Source: Caldilineales bacterium
GTDB taxonomy: Bacteria; Chloroflexota; Anaerolineae; J102
Assembly: GCA_024102915.1 (NCBI GenBank)
Contig: JAGFJG010000077.1
Location: 1-38,463, forward strand
Direction: 5' to 3'
Length of the DNA: 38,463 bases
This document shows positions 35,444 through 38,463 of this stretch, piece after piece. Below the pieces are notes generated by a model that was not told the origin of the DNA, made no database searches, and saw only the letters and a list, made by a program, of their open reading frames with translations. The position numbers were made by a program, and so were the translations under genes. Within the stretch, counting starts at the first letter, position 1; each line of letters starts with the position of its first letter.

Positions 35444-35826
35444 CCGATGACCTCGATATCATATTGTGCGATGAGTGGATCGACCGTCAGAATCGGCATT
35501 TTTAGAAGCTGGCTTTGCACAATCAACATCCGGTCAAAGGGATCTCGATGGAGTGGCGGCAGATGCGAAACATGTAGAGCGTGACTCATCTCCACCGCCA
35601 GGCTGCGAATGGCATTTTTTGGCAGGTGCTCCGACACAAACGACAGCGGATCGGTGGGCAATTCCAGCTTGCCTATCCCGACCTTGATCGCTATCTCCCA
35701 ACCGCTGACTGCGCTCAGGTAGAGATCGTTGTCGGGCACTATCATGATTTCTCGAATCGATTCCGGTAGTTTCGGGTTATCCTCAATCCACCAAAGAAAA
35801 ACGTGCGTGTCGAGCAAGTATGCCAT
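35440..35826 (-). CDS. PIN-domain toxin, VapC type
   Basis: 128 aa. PIN signature: YLLDTHVFLWWIEDNPKL (Asp6), SAVSGWEIAIKVGIGKLEL (Glu near 44) and HRDPFDRMLIVQSQLLKMPILTVDPLIAQYDIEVIG (Asp residues near 94-97 and 114). Such proteins are Mg-dependent RNases that cut tRNA or rRNA. It follows the Phd/YefM-like antitoxin by three bases and overlaps argJ by four. Toxin role is inferred from family and pairing. Confidence 0.9.
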   Translation of the reverse strand: MAYLLDTHVFLWWIEDNPKLPESIREIMIVPDNDLYLSAVSGWEIAIKVGIGKLELPTDPLSFVSEHLPKNAIRSLAVEMSHALHVSHLPPLHRDPFDRMLIVQSQLLKMPILTVDPLIAQYDIEVIG

Positions 35827-35829
35827 TGT

Positions 35830-36069
35830 TTATCGTCCCTCAAAGTCTGCCAGAATGTCATCCGGCAGGGGCGCGTCAAAATCATCAGCGATCCAGATTT
35901 GACCTTTAGCGCTGCCCGGTTTCCTGGGCTCCGCTACCTGCTCGATCGGGATCAACCGCGCCACAGGTTTGTTCGCTTTAGCGATGATCACCTCTTCGCC
36001 TGCCAGCACGCGGTTCAACAGCTTGGACAGGTGCGTTTTGGCTTCGTGCATATTCACTGTCGTCGACAT
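35830..36069 (-). CDS. Phd/YefM family antitoxin
   Basis: 79 aa. STTVNMHEAKTHLSKLLNRVLAGEEVIIAKANKPVARLIPIEQV is the Phd/YefM DNA-binding fold; the C-terminal part with RKPGSAKGQIWIADDFDAPLPDDILADFEGR should wrap the toxin. It likely represses its own promoter alone or with the toxin. GGAGG lies seven bases before the ATG. A consensus promoter with a direct repeat is just upstream. Confidence 0.9.
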   Translation of the reverse strand: MSTTVNMHEAKTHLSKLLNRVLAGEEVIIAKANKPVARLIPIEQVAEPRKPGSAKGQIWIADDFDAPLPDDILADFEGR

Positions 36070-36100
36070 CAGTTCGCCTCCCGATAAGATTCGTTCACAG

Positions 36101-36129
36101 ATAATAAACTAAGTCCATGACTAAGTCAA
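36101..36129 (-). promoter_or_regulatory. Promoter and operator of the vapBC-like pair
   Basis: On the minus strand, TTGACT (36124-36129) and TATTAT (36101-36106) are 17 bases apart. Between and over them lies a direct repeat, ACTAAGTC at 36108-36115 and 36120-36127 on the plus strand, separated by CATG. Binding of the antitoxin here would block RNA polymerase. Confidence 0.65.
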
Positions 36130-36149
36130 TTAAATCGACGCTCTCATCG

Positions 36150-36623
36150 TTATTGCGCCGCCAGCGTGCGGGTGATCTGGTCGATGTGCGCTTCGCCGTG
36201 GTCGGCGTAAAGCGCCAGAATGTCGTCCAGCGACACTTCGCCGTTTTCAGGATGAATGCCGGTCCGACCCCAGTCCTCGTCTGCCAGACCCTCCCAGAAT
36301 TCCACCCAGCGGATGTGCAACCCCGCCAGCAGGGCGAATGAGGGCGCCAGATAAGCGGACTTCGCATCGGCCATATCGGCCCAAACATCCTGATCATAGG
36401 GCTTGAGCAGCGGCGTGTCCTCGGCGGCAATCAGTTTGCAGCGAATGTAGCTGTTCATGTGCGAGTCGGCCAGATGATGCACGTTTTGGGCGACGGTCCA
36501 CTCGCCTGCCAGAAAATGCGTGCTCAACTGGGCGGACGAGAGTCCAGCGGTGAGGGTTTCGATCTGACCGGGCAACCTGCGGATTCTTGAGATACGTTCC
36601 TGACGTTCGGCGGTTGTTGGCAT
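36150..36623 (-). CDS. DinB/YfiT-like family protein
   Basis: 157 aa, four-helix type. The first helix region ends in LPGQIETLTAGLSSAQL; the metal-site words are EWTVAQNVHHLADSHMNSYIR (His near 51-55) and DHGEAHIDQITRTL near the end. This three-His pattern is the DinB fold, often a thiol-dependent S-transferase with unknown substrate. GGAG precedes the ATG. The gene lies between argG and the toxin/antitoxin pair on the same strand. Confidence 0.87.
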   Translation of the reverse strand: MPTTAERQERISRIRRLPGQIETLTAGLSSAQLSTHFLAGEWTVAQNVHHLADSHMNSYIRCKLIAAEDTPLLKPYDQDVWADMADAKSAYLAPSFALLAGLHIRWVEFWEGLADEDWGRTGIHPENGEVSLDDILALYADHGEAHIDQITRTLAAQ

Positions 36624-36687
36624 GACTAAACTCCATTCGGGTTGAGAGATGAATTATCGTCCGGTAATTGCAGCCAGGTCTGAGATA

Positions 36688-36741
36688 CTGGGTATTGGAT
36701 ATTTGGCTTTCAGTTGGGCAAAACCAATACCCAATACCCAG
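36688..36741. repeat. GGGTATTGG palindrome after argG
   Basis: CTGGGTATTGG (36688-36698) and CCAATACCCAG (36731-36741) are perfect complements with a 32-base loop that holds extra copies of the word. It lies between argG and the DinB gene. The word recurs at 20025-20070. Confidence 0.65.
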
Positions 36742-36754
36742 CATCGATGCAAAC

Positions 36755-38029
36755 TTAATCGCGCTTGAACTTGCTATAGTCGGGCGTATCGTAATCGGTG
36801 ACGCCGACGCCCTCCCGCGTCAACATGCCCTCGACCTTCATCGGCAACCCGAACAACTTTATAAAACCCTCGGCGTCCTGCTGATTATAGACATCGTCCT
36901 GGTCGAAGGTGACATAATCTTCACGGTACAGACTGAACGGGCTCTTGCGTCCAACCAAAATGGCATTGCCTTTGTATAACTTGAAGCGCACCGTGCCGGT
37001 GATATTTTGTTCCGTGGCTTGCACGAAGGCATCCAACGCCTTGCGCAGCGACGAATACCATTGGCCGTTGTAGACCAGATCGGCGTACTTCAGCCCGATC
37101 ATCTGCTTGTAGTGCAGCGTCTCTTTGTCCAGGCAAAGTTGTTCCAGGGCGGCGTGCGCTTCATAAAGCAGGGTCCCGCCCGGCGTCTCGTACACGCCAT
37201 GCGACTTCATGCCCACTAACCGGTTCTCCACCAGATCGATGCGGCCGATGCCATGCTTGGCGCCGATGCGGTTCAGTTCCTCGAACAGGCCCAGCGCCCC
37301 GCGCGCGACGCCATTGACCCGCACCGGAGTGCCTGACTTGAAATCGATTTCCAGATATTCGGGCTGTTCCGGCGCTTCTTCCGGCGAAGTCGTCAGGGTG
37401 TACATTACCTCTTCCGGCTCATTCCAGGGGTCTTCCAACAGACCGCCCTCGTGGCTCATGTGGAAGAGGTTGCGGTCACGGCTGTAGATCGATTTTTCGG
37501 TGGCCGAAACCGGCACATTGAATTCGGCGGCATAATCCAGCGCATCCTTGCGACCCCGGATTTCCCACTCGCGCCAGGGGGCGATGATGCGCAGCTTGGG
37601 GTTGAGAGCCATGACGGTCAGCTCGAAGCGCACCTGGTCATTACCTTTGCCGGTGGCCCCGTGCGCTACGGCATCGGCCCCCTCCATCTCGGCGATCTCG
37701 ACCATTCTCTTGGCGATCAACGGTCGGGCGAAGGATGTACCGAGCAGGTATTTGCGCTCGTACACGGCCCCGGCCTGCATGGTGGGGAAGATGAAATCGG
37801 TGATGAATTCCAGACGCAGGTCTTCGATATAGCACTTGCTGGCCCCGGATGCGATGGCTTTGGTTTCCAGGCCGGCCAGTTCCTCTTCCTGGCCGAGATT
37901 GGCGCAGAAGCAGATCACTTCACAGCCATAGTTGTTGCGCAGCCAGGGCACGATCACGCTGGTGTCGAGGCCGCCGGAATAGGCGAGGACGACTTTGTTG
38001 ACTTTGGGACGGGCGGTTTTGGGTGGCAT
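36755..38029 (-). CDS. argG: Argininosuccinate synthase
   Basis: 424 aa from ATG 38029, which has GGAGAA upstream; an in-frame start 42 bases higher lies within the attenuator terminator tail. [35 protein letters not shown] is the ATP-pyrophosphatase P-loop; [15 protein letters not shown] and [31 protein letters not shown] follow. It links citrulline and aspartate with ATP. First gene of the arginine cluster, behind an Arg-leader attenuator. Confidence 0.96.
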   Translation of the reverse strand: MPPKTARPKVNKVVLAYSGGLDTSVIVPWLRNNYGCEVICFCANLGQEEELAGLETKAIASGASKCYIEDLRLEFITDFIFPTMQAGAVYERKYLLGTSFARPLIAKRMVEIAEMEGADAVAHGATGKGNDQVRFELTVMALNPKLRIIAPWREWEIRGRKDALDYAAEFNVPVSATEKSIYSRDRNLFHMSHEGGLLEDPWNEPEEVMYTLTTSPEEAPEQPEYLEIDFKSGTPVRVNGVARGALGLFEELNRIGAKHGIGRIDLVENRLVGMKSHGVYETPGGTLLYEAHAALEQLCLDKETLHYKQMIGLKYADLVYNGQWYSSLRKALDAFVQATEQNITGTVRFKLYKGNAILVGRKSPFSLYREDYVTFDQDDVYNQQDAEGFIKLFGLPMKVEGMLTREGVGVTDYDTPDYSKFKRD

Positions 38030-38067
38030 TTGGGTTCTCCGATTTGGGCGGTCGAGGATAAGGACAA

Positions 38068-38102
38068 ACAAAAAACCACGAGGACGGATTCCATCGTGGT
38101 TT
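38068..38102 (-). terminator. arg attenuator: terminator hairpin
   Basis: AAACCACGA and TCGTGGTTT form a perfect 9-bp stem with a 12-base loop (38073-38102), followed on the minus strand by TTTGTTTGTCC, about 39 bases before the argG ATG. GTCCTCGT in its loop and 3' arm is complementary to ACGAGGAC inside the leader peptide. Confidence 0.8.
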
Positions 38103-38138
38103 GCTAGCGGGGTTCGAAGACAGGCGCGAAGGCTGGGG

Positions 38139-38198
38139 TCAGGCTGTCTGCCTGTCCTCGTCCCGATGATGGGTGCGCCTGGCGCGAGTCGAAATCAT
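38139..38198 (-). CDS. Arginine leader peptide (argG attenuator)
   Basis: 19 codons then [22 protein letters not shown]. Five of 19 residues are Arg (5, 7, 8, 12, 16). The ATG is seven bases after the -10 box, so the mRNA would start on or next to the A of ATG: a leaderless leader peptide. CGAGGACAGGC in codons 13-17 can pair with GCCTGTCTTCG downstream (11 pairs, one G-U), and part of it (ACGAGGAC) with GTCCTCGT in the terminator. Stalling on Arg codons would change which pair forms. The next gene is argG. Confidence 0.75.
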   Translation of the reverse strand: MISTRARRTHHRDEDRQTA

Positions 38199-38204
38199 GG
38201 CCGA

Positions 38205-38233
38205 AGCATACCCGCGTGATGACGCCCTGTCAA
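38205..38233 (-). promoter_or_regulatory. Promoter of the argG leader
   Basis: On the minus strand a perfect TTGACA (38228-38233) and TATGCT (38205-38210) are 17 bases apart, with the predicted start at about 38198. Confidence 0.78.
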
Positions 38234-38406
38234 ACTGTTGGGCGTGAATGCAGCCTCATGTTGGCGTGAAAACCTACATGTCAATAATTTCATCTTCAAA
38301 TCACGATTTCCTGACGTTTAATATGTAGAATGGATTACTAGCCACCTGACAGTTTTCAAGAGAAGTAAGGAGTGAGTCTGAAAGGGAGGAATAGGTCGAA
38401 TTTCAA

Positions 38407-38463
38407 ATGTCTTTTGATGATACTGCGACCGATGCGAAAAACACTAAGGTCTCTGCGTTCTTT
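38407..38463 (+). CDS. Possible start of a plus-strand gene, cut by the window end
   Basis: An ATG opens a frame of 19 codons (MSFDDTATDAKNTKVSAFF) that runs off the window. GGGAGGAATAGG lies about 15-20 bases upstream, a little far for an SD. A TAGAAT -10-like box occurs near 38325. Too short to assign. Bases 38234-38406 hold no other gene that I can support. Confidence 0.3.
   Translation, partial: MSFDDTATDAKNTKVSAFF

Overview
The window reads as a chromosomal segment of a moderately GC-rich, non-proteobacterial bacterium. I infer an uncultured Chloroflexota of the Anaerolineae/Caldilineae/Ardenticatenia type. The grounds are the protein flavour, a ferredoxin-dependent 2-oxoacid oxidoreductase, a deazaflavin (F420)-type nitroreductase, citramalate synthase beside LeuA, many four-helix-bundle/PIN-type accessory genes, and intergenic regions full of short wordy repeats. 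The phylum is an inference from pattern only. Almost all genes lie on the minus strand.

Layout. (1) 1-2.9 kb: ribosomal operon rpsF-ssb-rpsR followed by a parvulin-type prolyl isomerase, with a structured rpsF leader, then a divergent tRNA-Pro gene. (2) 3.0-7.8 kb: a URO-D/methyltransferase-like protein, a VOC protein and a four-gene 2-oxoacid:ferredoxin oxidoreductase operon (delta-alpha-beta-gamma), preceded by two palindromes that look like operators. (3) 8.0-10.3 kb, plus strand: metallophosphoesterase, DDN-type nitroreductase, then rnpB (RNase P RNA) under a near-consensus promoter and six tRNA genes (Leu, Ala, Gly, Phe, Gln, His). (4) 10.45-10.66 kb, minus strand: a short transcription unit with a consensus promoter, an 11-nt perfect Shine-Dalgarno sequence, a 17-codon ORF, a perfect 11-bp stem and a terminator; I cannot assign it to any family. 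(5) 10.7-13.7 kb: membrane-anchored HExxH protein, citrate synthase, tRNA-Glu.

(6) 13.8-30.1 kb: a branched-chain amino acid supercluster. Reading along the minus strand the order is ilvB-ilvN-ilvC-(four-helix bundle)-leuA-(AT-rich orphan)-leuC-(toxin/antitoxin pair on the opposite strand)-leuD-leuB-cimA-ybaK-phosphodiesterase-ilvD. It begins with a consensus promoter, a 36-codon leader peptide with an Ile/Leu/Val-rich run and mutually exclusive antiterminator and terminator hairpins, i.e. a classical ribosome-mediated attenuator. CimA supplies 2-oxobutyrate for isoleucine from pyruvate; IlvB/N, IlvC and IlvD serve isoleucine and valine; LeuA, LeuC/D and LeuB extend 2-oxoisovalerate to leucine.

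(7) 30.2-34.0 kb: small membrane protein, APH-like phosphotransferase, membrane adenylate cyclase, EEP-family hydrolase. (8) 34.2-38.3 kb: an arginine cluster, argG-DinB-vapB-vapC-argJ, in which argJ overlaps the toxin stop codon. argG is preceded by a second attenuator: a promoter placed so that a 19-residue Arg-rich leader peptide would be leaderless, followed by a terminator.

Most notable: the two amino-acid leader-peptide attenuators, the unexplained micro-ORF transcript, toxin/antitoxin pairs lodged inside two biosynthetic clusters, tandem copies of the tRNA-Leu 5' end in its leader, and several families of dispersed palindromic repeats.
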